Positions 43,043 through 51,610 of a stretch of DNA of 56,357 nucleotides are shown piece by piece; position 1 is the first letter of the stretch, and every line of letters begins with the position of its first letter. Position numbers and translations under genes: made by a program. The notes under the pieces were generated by a model, which searched no databases, was not told the origin of the DNA, and worked only from the letters and a program-made list of their open reading frames with translations. Location of the stretch: the NCBI GenBank assembly GCA_910587575.1, contig CAJULU010000027.1, positions 1 through 56,357 of the forward strand, read 5' to 3'. This DNA comes from an uncultured Dorea sp. (GTDB lineage: Bacteria > Bacillota > Clostridia > Lachnospirales > Lachnospiraceae).

Positions 43043-44314
43043 ATGAACGTGTTGATTGTCGGAAGCGGCGGAAGGGAGCATGCGATTGCTTACTGTGTGG
43101 CCAGAAGTGAGAAAGCGGATAAGATTTACTGCACGCCTGGAAATGCAGGGATAGCCGAGTATGCCCAGTGCGCCCCCATCGGCGCCATGGAATTTGATAA
43201 GATTGTTGCATTTGCAAAGGAGAAGGAGATCGGCCTTGTGATCGTCGGTATGGACGATCCGCTGGTGGGCGGCCTGGTGGATGAACTGGAGGCTGCGGGG
43301 ATCCGCACATTCGGCCCAAGGAAGAATGCGGCAATCCTGGAAGGTTCCAAAGCATTTTCTAAAGACTTAATGAAGAAATATCACATTCCGACTGCAGCGT
43401 ATGAGAATTTTACTGACGCTGACAAGGCGCTTGAATATCTTGAGACGGCAAAATTCCCGATTGTCCTGAAGGCCGATGGTCTGGCCCTGGGGAAAGGCGT
43501 GCTGATCTGCAATACGCCTGAGGAGGCAAAAGAAGGTGTAAAGACCATCATGCAGGATAAGAAATTCGGTGATGCCGGAAATGAGATGGTGATTGAAGAA
43601 TTCATGACAGGCCGTGAAGTGTCTGTGTTATCCTTTGTGGACGGGAATACCATTAAGACCATGACTTCGGCCCAGGATCACAAGCGTGCCGGGGACGGGG
43701 ATACCGGTCTGAATACCGGCGGGATGGGAACCTTTTCTCCAAGTCCTTTCTATACCAGGGAGGTGGAAGACTTCTGTAAGAAGTATATTTACCAGGCGAC
43801 TGTGGATGCCATGAAGGCGGAAGGAAGACCATTCAAGGGTGTGATATTCTTCGGTCTCATGCTGACGGAAGAAGGGCCAAAGGTACTGGAATACAATGCA
43901 AGGTTCGGTGATCCCGAGGCGCAGGTGGTTCTGCCAAGGATGAAGAATGATATCATCGAAGTGGTGGAGGCATGTATTGACGGAACTCTTGACCAGGTAG
44001 ATCTGCAGTTTGAAGATAATGCGGCAGTCTGTGTGGTTCTTGCCAGTGACGGGTATCCCGTGGCATACGAAAAGGGACTTCCGATTACGGGACTGGATGA
44101 ATTTAAGAAGCATGAAGGATATTACTGCTTCCATGCCGGAACGAAGTATGACGGGGAGCAGATTGTGACCAGCGGCGGGCGTGTGCTTGGCGTTACGGCA
44201 AAAGGAAAAGACTTGAAAGAGGCCAGGGCAAATGCCTATGCAGCAACGGAATGGGTGGAATTCGATAATAAATATATGCGTCACGATATCGGGAAAGCGA
44301 TTGACGAGGCGTAA
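43043..44314 (+). CDS. purD: Phosphoribosylamine-glycine ligase
   Basis: ATP-grasp GAR synthetase, 423 residues: MNVLIVGSGGREHAIAY start, GPRKNAAILEGSKAFSKDLM, VLKADGLALGKGVL, EEFMTGREVSVLSF and LEYNARFGDPEAQVVLP. ATG 43043 has GGAGGAA eight bases upstream and gives the canonical N-terminus. Last gene of the purine run, closed by a hairpin terminator. Confidence 0.95.
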   Translation: MNVLIVGSGGREHAIAYCVARSEKADKIYCTPGNAGIAEYAQCAPIGAMEFDKIVAFAKEKEIGLVIVGMDDPLVGGLVDELEAAGIRTFGPRKNAAILEGSKAFSKDLMKKYHIPTAAYENFTDADKALEYLETAKFPIVLKADGLALGKGVLICNTPEEAKEGVKTIMQDKKFGDAGNEMVIEEFMTGREVSVLSFVDGNTIKTMTSAQDHKRAGDGDTGLNTGGMGTFSPSPFYTREVEDFCKKYIYQATVDAMKAEGRPFKGVIFFGLMLTEEGPKVLEYNARFGDPEAQVVLPRMKNDIIEVVEACIDGTLDQVDLQFEDNAAVCVVLASDGYPVAYEKGLPITGLDEFKKHEGYYCFHAGTKYDGEQIVTSGGRVLGVTAKGKDLKEARANAYAATEWVEFDNKYMRHDIGKAIDEA

Positions 44315-44319
44315 ATCAT

Positions 44320-44356
44320 ACCGGGGTACAGGCGTAAAAGACGTCTGTACCCCGGT
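44320..44356. terminator. Bidirectional terminator between purD and the RpiR gene
   Basis: ACCGGGGTACAG and CTGTACCCCGGT form a perfect 12-bp stem, extended by four inner pairs around AAAAG. It lies between convergent genes. T-runs are weak. Confidence 0.7.
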
Positions 44357-44388
44357 GTCGTTGTATGCCTGGCGGCGCACATTTGATC

Positions 44389-45246
44389 TTAGTAGATCCC
44401 CAGTTTATCAAGATATTTATCAATCTTCCTCAAACGTTTCTCAATCCCGCTTACCTTATGGCTGATGGTGTCAAGCAGTATCTCTGCAACAAACTGGGGC
44501 CCGATCAGCGAGTTGAAAAAAGCGTTGCTGTCAACCGGCACGGTGATCAGTGCGGTGGCGTACTGGGCAAGCAGTGCGCTTGGCTTGTCCGTGATCACGA
44601 CGATACTGGCGCCGGCTTCCCTTGCCATCTCCGTTGTCACCCGGTCAAGGGAAGAATATCTGGGAAAACTGAAAACAATCAGGCAGTCCTCCTTCGTGAT
44701 GTTGCACATGTGGTCAATGGGGCTGATGGCGGCCGTATTGGTAGAAGTCACATGAGGCAGGATGTGTTTTAGGTACAGGAGAAAATAATCACCCAGACAG
44801 GCATTGCCCCTGGTTGCAGCAATATATTTGCGTTTGCCGGCGATAATGAGATCGGCGGCCTCCTCAAATGCGTCTAATGTATTGGTGGTAAACAAGGTTT
44901 CCAGATTCTGGAGGGCATTCTTGAAATGGCGGTTGATATAATCTGAATTCCGCTCCAGTTTTGCCCTCTTGGCCACACGCTGCGCAGGCACCGTGATTGT
45001 GCTGGATATACTGAGAACCTTGTCCTGATATTCCTTTCTCAGCAGTTTCTGAAAATCCATAAATCCGCCGAACCCTAAGGATCTGCTGAAACGGATGACC
45101 GAGGATTCGCTGACGTTCAGATGCATGGCGATCTCCGTAGAAGTCATAAAGCAGGCATCGGCAGAGTGATCCAGGATATACCTGGCTATCATTTTCTGTG
45201 TTTTCGTCAGATTGGCATTATGGATCAGTTCACTCAGTTCACTCAT
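44389..45246 (-). CDS. MurR/RpiR-family transcriptional regulator
   Basis: A 285-residue regulator: N-terminal HTH_6 domain with TSTEIAMHLNVSESSVIRFSR (recognition helix) and a C-terminal SIS domain with AATRGNACLGDYFLLYL and IVFSFPRYSSLDRVTTEMAREAGASIVVITDKP. SIS domains usually sense phosphosugars. It is divergent from alanine dehydrogenase, and the intergenic region holds two RpiR-like palindromes over the ald promoter, so ald is its probable target. Confidence 0.9.
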   Translation of the reverse strand: MSELSELIHNANLTKTQKMIARYILDHSADACFMTSTEIAMHLNVSESSVIRFSRSLGFGGFMDFQKLLRKEYQDKVLSISSTITVPAQRVAKRAKLERNSDYINRHFKNALQNLETLFTTNTLDAFEEAADLIIAGKRKYIAATRGNACLGDYFLLYLKHILPHVTSTNTAAISPIDHMCNITKEDCLIVFSFPRYSSLDRVTTEMAREAGASIVVITDKPSALLAQYATALITVPVDSNAFFNSLIGPQFVAEILLDTISHKVSGIEKRLRKIDKYLDKLGIY

Positions 45247-45431
45247 AGAGAAAGTACCTCCGAAGTTTTATGATTTTGTAAATATCTGTCACATGGCGTC
45301 TATTATGATTTAAGCATGAATCACGGAAATATGCAAGGAAAATTGTAAATACAATTCTGATTTCTGATGCATAATTAAAAAAACTTGTGAAAAAAATAAC
45401 TTTTATTGAATATTCTACTGACTTGTGCTAG

Positions 45432-45493
45432 TATAATAAAAGATAAATGAATAATATTCTTCATAAAATATTATAAATGAAAAATATTATTCA
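45432..45493 (+). promoter_or_regulatory. ald promoter -10 with two palindromic operator sites
   Basis: TATAAT at 45432-45437 is followed by two similar 16-bp near-palindromes, TGAATAATATTCTTCA (45448-45463) and TGAAAAATATTATTCA (45478-45493), centred 30 bp (about three helical turns) apart. The blocks are also inverted copies of each other with one mismatch over 17 bp. They lie just downstream of the expected start and match the TGAA-N8-TTCA style of RpiR sites. Repression of ald by the divergent regulator is inferred. The remaining 355-bp intergenic region is AT-rich without other features. Confidence 0.65.
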
Positions 45494-45601
45494 AAGAAAG
45501 ACGGAGAAAATGAACGCTCTTGCTGATCAAAGGTGATTCCGAAGACGGAGGAGTCCGAATTACGGCAAGGGGAAATCAGTATGGTATGGAGGTTGAAGAA
45601 A

Positions 45602-46720
45602 ATGAAAGTCGGAAGCGTGAAGGAAATTAAAAACAATGAGTTTCGTGTGGGAATGATCCCGGACAATGTGAAGAGTTATGTGAATGCGGGACACGATGTT
45701 TATATTGAGAAGGGAGCCGGAGCGGGTTCCGGATTCACGGACGCAGAATACGAGGCAGCCGGAGCAAAGATTCTTGATACGGCAAAAGAAGTATGGGATA
45801 CCGTGGAGATGATGGTCAAGGTGAAGGAGCCTCTGCCCGAGGAATATCCTCTGTTTCATGAGGGGCTGATTCTTTATACTTATCTTCATCTTGCGGCTGA
45901 CCGGCCTCAGACCGATGCCCTGCTGGCTGCGAAGGTGAAGGGAGTCGCCTATGAGACGCTGATGGACCGCAGCGGAGGGCTTCCGCTTCTTGCACCCATG
46001 AGCCAGATTGCCGGACGGCTCAGCGTGCAGGAGGGTGCGAAGTACCTGGAGAAGATTTACGGCGGGGAAGGCGTGCTTCTTGCCGGAGTGCCGGGGACGC
46101 CGAAAGCGAACGTGGTCATTCTTGGCGGCGGATCCGTGGGAACCAATGCCTGCAAGATCGCTGTAGGCATGGGGGCGAATGTCACGATTCTGGATGTGAA
46201 TCTGCAGAGACTGGCATATCTGGATGATATTTTCGGGGCAAGGATTCAGACTCTTGCTTCTAACGATGCGAATATTGAGAACTCCGTGAAGGAAGCAGAC
46301 CTTGTCATCGGTTCCGTGCTGATTCCGGGAAAAGCGGCTCCAAAGTTGTTTAAGAAGAAATATCTGAAAGAGATGAAGCCGGGCGCCGTGTTCGTAGATG
46401 TTGCCGTTGACCAGGGCGGCTGCGGTGAGACTACCAGGATGACTTACCATGATGATCCGATCTATATCGAGGACGGAGTCGTGCATTACTGCGTGGGCAA
46501 TATGCCGGGAGCGGTTCCGAGAACGTCTACGATTGCACTGACGAACGCAACGCTGGGCTATGGGCTGCAGATTGCAGGTAAGGGGCTTGAAGGGGCTTGT
46601 AAGGAGAATGAAGTAATTTACTCAGCCATTAATACTTATGATGGAAAGCTGACCTGTAAGAATGTGGCAGACAGCTTTGAAGGCTGTCAATATGTAGATG
46701 TAAGGAGCCTTGTGAAGTAA
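45602..46720 (+). CDS. ald: Alanine dehydrogenase
   Basis: NAD-dependent L-alanine to pyruvate + ammonia enzyme. From ATG 45602 (GGAGG nine bases upstream) it is 372 residues, the family norm; an in-frame start at 45533 is not needed. Motifs: KEIKNNEFRVGMIP, MVKVKEPLPEEYP, the Rossmann loop VILGGGSVGTNACKIAVGMGA and VDVAVDQGGC with catalytic Asp. Probably used to feed carbon or nitrogen from alanine under control of the divergent RpiR protein. Confidence 0.95.
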   Translation: MKVGSVKEIKNNEFRVGMIPDNVKSYVNAGHDVYIEKGAGAGSGFTDAEYEAAGAKILDTAKEVWDTVEMMVKVKEPLPEEYPLFHEGLILYTYLHLAADRPQTDALLAAKVKGVAYETLMDRSGGLPLLAPMSQIAGRLSVQEGAKYLEKIYGGEGVLLAGVPGTPKANVVILGGGSVGTNACKIAVGMGANVTILDVNLQRLAYLDDIFGARIQTLASNDANIENSVKEADLVIGSVLIPGKAAPKLFKKKYLKEMKPGAVFVDVAVDQGGCGETTRMTYHDDPIYIEDGVVHYCVGNMPGAVPRTSTIALTNATLGYGLQIAGKGLEGACKENEVIYSAINTYDGKLTCKNVADSFEGCQYVDVRSLVK

Positions 46721-46748
46721 AAGAAGGATAATGAGAAAGAAAAGGAAT

Positions 46749-46799
46749 CCCGGACAGTGCGGCAGCGGCAACACCGTCTGGGGCTTCTTTTTTGTTTTA
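46749..46799 (+). terminator. Terminator of ald
   Basis: CCCGGACAGTG pairs with CACCGTCTGGGG (one wobble and one mismatch), followed by CTTCTTTTTTGTTTTAT. Good T-run, so a likely rho-independent terminator. Confidence 0.75.
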
Positions 46800-46851
46800 T
46801 TCAAAATTAGGGTTTTATTTCCCGCAGATTGCGCCAGGAAGTGGATTAGTC

Positions 46852-46879
46852 TTGACAGAGGCTGAAAAAGAGATAAAAT
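46852..46879 (+). promoter_or_regulatory. Promoter of dinB
   Basis: TTGACA (46852-46857), 16 bp, TAAAAT (46874-46879), 25 bp before the TTG start. No LexA box was recognised nearby. Confidence 0.6.
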
Positions 46880-46903
46880 ATACACAGACTGGAGGTGGTT
46901 TAC

Positions 46904-48106
46904 TTGGCGGTGATTTTCCATATTGATGTGAATTCGGCATATCTTAGTTGGACGGCAGTAGAAGAGCTGAAAAGTGGAGCCGCAAGGGATCTGCGTCTGA
47001 TTCCTTCTATTATCGGCGGTGACCAGAAGTCCAGGCACGGCGTTGTGCTGGCGAAATCTATTCCGGCAAAGAAGTACGGGATCCGTACGGGTGAACCGGT
47101 GGCCAATGCTTTCCGTAAATGTCCGGGACTGGTGATGGCATCGCCGGACCATAAACTGTACAGCCGGTACAGCGAGAGGCTGATGGAATTTTTGCGGACC
47201 TATACGCCCGTGATCGAACAGGTCAGTGTAGATGAGTGTTATATGGATTTTACCGGGAACGTAAGAGACTATCATTCTCCGGTAGAAGGAGCCATGGAGA
47301 TTAAGAATGAGGTATACCGAAGATTCGGGTTTACGGTGAATGTGGGGATTTCCAGTAATAAACTGCTGGCTAAGATGGCTTCGGATTTTGAAAAACCCAA
47401 TAAAGTGCATACCTTGTTCCCGGAAGAGATTCGGGAAAGGATGTGGCCCCTTCCGGTGTCAGAGCTTTATATGGCGGGGCATTCCAGCGTGGAAGTATTG
47501 CAGAAACTGGGGATTTTTACGATTGGGGAACTTGCGGTTATGGATCCGAAGCTTCTGGAACTTCATCTGAAAAGCCATGGGCGCAGACTCTGGGAGTCTG
47601 CTAATGGCATTGGAAGTGCAGTGGTGGAAACGGAGCGGGCCGAGGCAAAAGGAATCGGTAACTCTACTACCCTTGCCAGGGACGCGGTTACAGAGGATGA
47701 GGCCAGGGAAGTCCTGAATAAACTTGCCGCCAGTGTGGGAAGGCGTCTTCGCAGAGCAGGACAGAAGGCGAAGATGTTAAGTGTGGAGATTAAGTATTAT
47801 AATTTTGAGAGTGTTTCCCATCAGAAGCAGTTAGAGAGAGGGACAAACCGGGACGAGGATATCTATGAGGAGGCGGTCGTTTTATTCCGGGAGCTGTGGG
47901 ATCAGACGCCCATCCGGTTATTGGGAATCCGGAGTTCGAAGCTGACACAGGAGGATGAACCGGAGCAGCTTACCATCTTCGATCCGCAGTTCCGGTATGA
48001 TCCGAAGCAGGAAAAGAAGAGAAGAATCAACCAGGCACTTGAGAAAGTACGGGGGAAGTATGGCGAGGGGATTGTAACCAGAGGGGTGAATCAAAGTAAC
48101 CATTAG
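46904..48106 (+). CDS. dinB: DNA polymerase IV (Y-family)
   Basis: Error-prone translesion polymerase, 400 residues. Palm motifs FHIDVNSAYLSW and EQVSVDECYMDFTG carry the catalytic acidic residues; NVGISSNKLLAKMASD and the little-finger domain follow. The TTG at 46904 is chosen because GGAGGT lies seven bases upstream; a GTG at 46895 would lie inside that site. The C-terminus lacks an obvious QLxLF clamp motif, though EQLTIFDP could serve. Confidence 0.92.
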   Translation: MAVIFHIDVNSAYLSWTAVEELKSGAARDLRLIPSIIGGDQKSRHGVVLAKSIPAKKYGIRTGEPVANAFRKCPGLVMASPDHKLYSRYSERLMEFLRTYTPVIEQVSVDECYMDFTGNVRDYHSPVEGAMEIKNEVYRRFGFTVNVGISSNKLLAKMASDFEKPNKVHTLFPEEIRERMWPLPVSELYMAGHSSVEVLQKLGIFTIGELAVMDPKLLELHLKSHGRRLWESANGIGSAVVETERAEAKGIGNSTTLARDAVTEDEAREVLNKLAASVGRRLRRAGQKAKMLSVEIKYYNFESVSHQKQLERGTNRDEDIYEEAVVLFRELWDQTPIRLLGIRSSKLTQEDEPEQLTIFDPQFRYDPKQEKKRRINQALEKVRGKYGEGIVTRGVNQSNH

Positions 48107-48141
48107 ACGGCGGCTGGATTTCAGAGGGGTTACATTTTGTC

Positions 48142-48170
48142 TTGTAACTGCTCTCTATTTATGTTATAGT
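48142..48170 (+). promoter_or_regulatory. Promoter of the GntR-clpC unit
   Basis: TTGTAA (48142-48147), 17 bp, TATAGT (48165-48170), 46 bp before the GntR start. No CtsR-type operator was recognised. Confidence 0.65.
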
Positions 48171-48215
48171 ATGCCTAGAACAAAAGAACAGACAGAATAG
48201 GAAAAGGTGGTATCA

Positions 48216-48590
48216 ATGCTGATAGAAATTGATTTTAACAGCGATGAAGCGCTCTACGTCCAGCTCCAGAATCAGATTATCATGGGGATTGCCATGAATC
48301 TGATCCAGGAAGGCGACTCTCTGCCGTCAGTCCGTCAGCTTGCGAACACGGTGGGCATCAATATGCATACCGTGAACAAGGCCTATGCGATCCTGAAGCA
48401 GGAGGGATTCATCCAGCTGGACAGGAGGAAAGGTGCGGTCATAGCCATCGACATGAACAAAGCGAGGGCATTGCTGGAGATGAAAGAGCAGCTGAGGGTG
48501 CTCCTGGCAAGAGGAAGGTGCAAGAATATTTCGAAAGAAGAAGTGCACGCCCTGGTAGACGAGATTTACCAGGAATACGGCAGCGTATAG
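48216..48590 (+). CDS. GntR-family regulator, YtrA subfamily
   Basis: A 124-residue protein: winged-helix domain (ALYVQLQNQIIMGIAMNLI, GDSLPSVRQLANTVGINMHTVNKAYAIL) plus a short helical tail that dimerises, no effector domain, as in YtrA. ATG 48216 has AAGGTGG five bases upstream. Usually next to ABC transporters, but here 38 bp before clpC, so it may control that protease subunit. Confidence 0.88.
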   Translation: MLIEIDFNSDEALYVQLQNQIIMGIAMNLIQEGDSLPSVRQLANTVGINMHTVNKAYAILKQEGFIQLDRRKGAVIAIDMNKARALLEMKEQLRVLLARGRCKNISKEEVHALVDEIYQEYGSV

Positions 48591-48628
48591 ACAGCCGATG
48601 GCAGACGACAGGAAAGGAAAAGACATTG

Positions 48629-51085
48629 ATGAATTATACAGAACAGGCGAACAAAGTGTTAAAAATTGCGAGGGATACGGCCAGGAAACTGAACCATCCC
48701 TACGTCGGAACAGAACATCTGCTCCTTGGATTAAGAGAAGTCTACACTGGAGTGGCCGGGCAGGTGCTCGGCATGAACGGAGTGAATGAAGAGAGTATCC
48801 GCAAGGTGGTAGACGAACTGGTCTGCCCGGTTGGTGACACGGCTGTGGCGCATCATCCCGAGACCAGCCCCAGGCTTGAGTACATTCTGGAAGAGAGCAG
48901 GGTGGAGGCCGCACATTTCCGGTCAGATAAGATCGGCACGGAACATATGCTGCTTGCGCTTCTGAGGGATCCGGACTGTGTGGCGACCCGTATCCTGCTG
49001 ACGCTGAATGTCAATATGCAGAAATTATACCAGGATATCTTTACTGTTCTGGGCGGTGATCCGAAAGAATACCAGGAGGAGATCCTTCAGGGAGGCAGCA
49101 GAAAGCGGGAAGGAATGCTGGAGCAGTTCGGTACGGACTTAACCGTTCAGGCAGAGGAAGGCCGTCTGGATCCGGTAATCGGAAGAGAGGAAGAGATTAA
49201 CCGGCTGATCCAGGTATTAAGCAGAAGAACCAAGAATAATCCCTGTCTGGTGGGAGAACCCGGCGTTGGCAAGACGGCGGTGATTGAGGGCCTTGCCGCC
49301 CGGATTGCTGCCGGAAATGTCCCGGAGGGGATGAAGGATAAGAGGATTCTGACCATGGATCTGGCGGGAATGATTGCCGGGTCCAAATACCGGGGAGAAT
49401 TCGAGGAGCGGATGAAGCGTCTGCTGCAGGAAGTAAAGTCAGCCGGGAATGTCATTCTGTTTCTGGATGAGGTGCATACCATTATCGGTGCAGGAGGAGC
49501 AGAAGGCGCCATCAATGCATCGAATATCATGAAGCCGTCTCTGGCCAGAGGAGAGGTACAGTTAATCGGCGCCACCACCATCACGGAATACCGCAAATAT
49601 CTGGAAAAAGACGCTGCACTTGAGCGGCGGTTCCAGCCGGTGACGGTGGAGGAACCTACAGAGGAACATTGTCTTGACATTTTAAAAGGACTTAAGAAAC
49701 GATACGAGGATCATCACCGTGTAGAGATTGAAGAACAGGCCCTGGAAGCGGCGGTGAAGCTGGCAGGCCGCTATGTCAATGACCGTTTCCTGCCGGATAA
49801 GGCCATTGACGTGCTGGATGAAGCATGTTCGAAGGTGAGTCTGCGGGGTTTTAAGATTCCGGAGAATATTGCCGGGATGGAGACGAAGGTAGAGGAACTG
49901 ACTGCGGCATTAGAAGAGGCAGTCCGAAGCGGAAATATTCCGGAGGCTGCCCGTATCCATAAGGAGCAGGAGGCAGCAGAAAAGAAGCTTTCGCAGGTGA
50001 AGAAGCGTTTCCACAAGAAGAATGAGGAGCGCAGTCTTACCGTGACGGAGGAAGATATTGCAGAGGTGGTATCCCAGTGGACGAAGATTCCGGTGCAGAG
50101 ACTTGCGGAGACCGAAAGCGTCAGACTGAGCAGATTAGAGAAGGTGCTTCATCAGAGGGTGATCGGCCAGGAGGAAGCCGTAACCGCAGTGGCGAAGGCC
50201 ATCAAACGAGGGAGAGTGGGCTTAAAAGATCCCAGACGCCCCATCGGTTCCTTCCTGTTCCTGGGACCTACCGGTGTAGGGAAGACGGAACTTTCCAAGG
50301 CTCTTGCCGAGGCGCTGTTTGGGAATGAAGAGTCTATGATCCGTGTTGATATGTCGGAATACATGGAGAAGCACAGTGTTGCCAAGATGATCGGGGCGCC
50401 TCCGGGATACATCGGGCATGACGACGGCGGACAGCTGAGCGAGCGGGTAAGGCGCAGGCCCTATTCGGTAGTCCTTTTTGACGAGATCGAGAAAGCCCAT
50501 CCGGATGTGTTTAACATTCTGCTTCAGGTGCTGGATGACGGCCATGTCACGGATTCCCAGGGGCGGAAGGTGAATTTTTGCAATACGGTCATCATCATGA
50601 CCAGCAATGCGGGTGCGCAGACGATTATCGATCCCAAGAAGCTGGGCTTTAATGTCAAGGAAGATGCGGCGGGGGATTATAAGCGGATGAAAGGGAATGT
50701 CATGAAGGAGATCAGACTGATCTTCCGGCCGGAATTTCTTAACCGGATTGACGAGATTCTGGTATTCCATCCTTTGAATGCGGAGCAGATGAAAAAGATT
50801 GTGGGACTGTTATGCAGAGAATTTACCGCCCGTGCAGAGGAACAGCTTGGAATCCGTCTGAATATCCGGGATTCCGTGAAGAAGCATATCGTTGAGACCG
50901 GGACGGACCAGAAGTACGGCGCACGTCCTCTGCGCCGTGCGGTACAGAACCAGCTGGAGGACGGACTTGCCGAGGCAATCTTAAACGGAGCGGTTCAGAG
51001 GGATTCGGAAGTAGTAGTCGGACTGTCTAAAAAAGAAATAAAATTTATACCAAAGACTACAAATTCAGACGAAATTGAGATATAA
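48629..51085 (+). CDS. clpC: ATP-dependent Clp protease ATP-binding subunit ClpC
   Basis: An 818-residue class I Clp/Hsp100. Two Clp N repeats (~1-140), AAA+ D1 with GEPGVGKTAVIEG and ILFLDEVHTI, a coiled M domain (~400-470), and D2 with GPTGVGKTELSKALAE and the FDEIEKAHP Walker B. It unfolds proteins for ClpP. ATG 48629 follows AGGAAAGG. The McsA/McsB/CtsR genes that commonly accompany clpC are absent; a GntR regulator takes their place. Confidence 0.93.
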   Translation: MNYTEQANKVLKIARDTARKLNHPYVGTEHLLLGLREVYTGVAGQVLGMNGVNEESIRKVVDELVCPVGDTAVAHHPETSPRLEYILEESRVEAAHFRSDKIGTEHMLLALLRDPDCVATRILLTLNVNMQKLYQDIFTVLGGDPKEYQEEILQGGSRKREGMLEQFGTDLTVQAEEGRLDPVIGREEEINRLIQVLSRRTKNNPCLVGEPGVGKTAVIEGLAARIAAGNVPEGMKDKRILTMDLAGMIAGSKYRGEFEERMKRLLQEVKSAGNVILFLDEVHTIIGAGGAEGAINASNIMKPSLARGEVQLIGATTITEYRKYLEKDAALERRFQPVTVEEPTEEHCLDILKGLKKRYEDHHRVEIEEQALEAAVKLAGRYVNDRFLPDKAIDVLDEACSKVSLRGFKIPENIAGMETKVEELTAALEEAVRSGNIPEAARIHKEQEAAEKKLSQVKKRFHKKNEERSLTVTEEDIAEVVSQWTKIPVQRLAETESVRLSRLEKVLHQRVIGQEEAVTAVAKAIKRGRVGLKDPRRPIGSFLFLGPTGVGKTELSKALAEALFGNEESMIRVDMSEYMEKHSVAKMIGAPPGYIGHDDGGQLSERVRRRPYSVVLFDEIEKAHPDVFNILLQVLDDGHVTDSQGRKVNFCNTVIIMTSNAGAQTIIDPKKLGFNVKEDAAGDYKRMKGNVMKEIRLIFRPEFLNRIDEILVFHPLNAEQMKKIVGLLCREFTARAEEQLGIRLNIRDSVKKHIVETGTDQKYGARPLRRAVQNQLEDGLAEAILNGAVQRDSEVVVGLSKKEIKFIPKTTNSDEIEI

Positions 51086-51124
51086 TAGGGGTACAAAAGA
51101 AGAACCGCAGAAGGAGAGATAAAT

Positions 51125-51538
51125 ATGGCAGCAGTGAAAGAATTGTTAAAGACGGAAGCAGACGGAACTCTTAGTTTTGGAGACTATACGCTGACGGGCA
51201 AGACGAAGCTTGACGGCTTCGAATTCCAGGGGGACATATACAAGGTGAAGACATTTGCCGAGATTACCAAGCTTGAGAAGAACGGAATGTTCGTATATGA
51301 GTCTGTTCCGGGAACCGCTGTTGAGAATTTCCGGGCAGACGAAGACACCGTGTCATTTAAGGTTTCCGGTATGAAGGATGCACAGTTTACGCTGGAGTTG
51401 GGGGCTGACAGCGAGTATGAAGTGTTTATGGACGGAATCAACGTGGGAGTGATGAAGACGAACTTAAGCGGAAAGCTGAGTGTCAGCGCAGAACTTGAGC
51501 CGGACCGGAGTGTAGAGGTAAAGGTAGTCAGGAAATAG
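51125..51538 (+). CDS. Conserved small protein (often mislabelled endosialidase)
   Basis: A beta-rich, acidic 137-residue protein with KTKLDGFEFQGDIYKVKTF and GMFVYESVPGTAVENF. Similar proteins are common in Lachnospiraceae, sometimes labelled endosialidase without evidence; I see no catalytic signature or signal peptide. It lies between clpC and radA, has GGAGAG upstream of ATG 51125, and is followed by a terminator. Confidence 0.65.
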   Translation: MAAVKELLKTEADGTLSFGDYTLTGKTKLDGFEFQGDIYKVKTFAEITKLEKNGMFVYESVPGTAVENFRADEDTVSFKVSGMKDAQFTLELGADSEYEVFMDGINVGVMKTNLSGKLSVSAELEPDRSVEVKVVRK

Positions 51539-51563
51539 AGTGGTATTGAGAGTGTAAGAAGAT

Positions 51564-51588
51564 GGGGCTGCATAGGCGGCCCCTTTTT
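51564..51588 (+). terminator. Terminator after the small protein gene
   Basis: GGGGC and GCCCC form a short GC stem with a partly paired loop, followed by TTTTT. Radical shortness makes it moderate in strength. Confidence 0.6.
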
Positions 51589-51610
51589 AGATGTGACAAG
51601 GAGTGTGAAT

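Noticed and set aside
45560..46486. Minus-strand open frame opposite alanine dehydrogenase
   Set aside because: Shadow of a highly conserved gene; product has no domain-like features.
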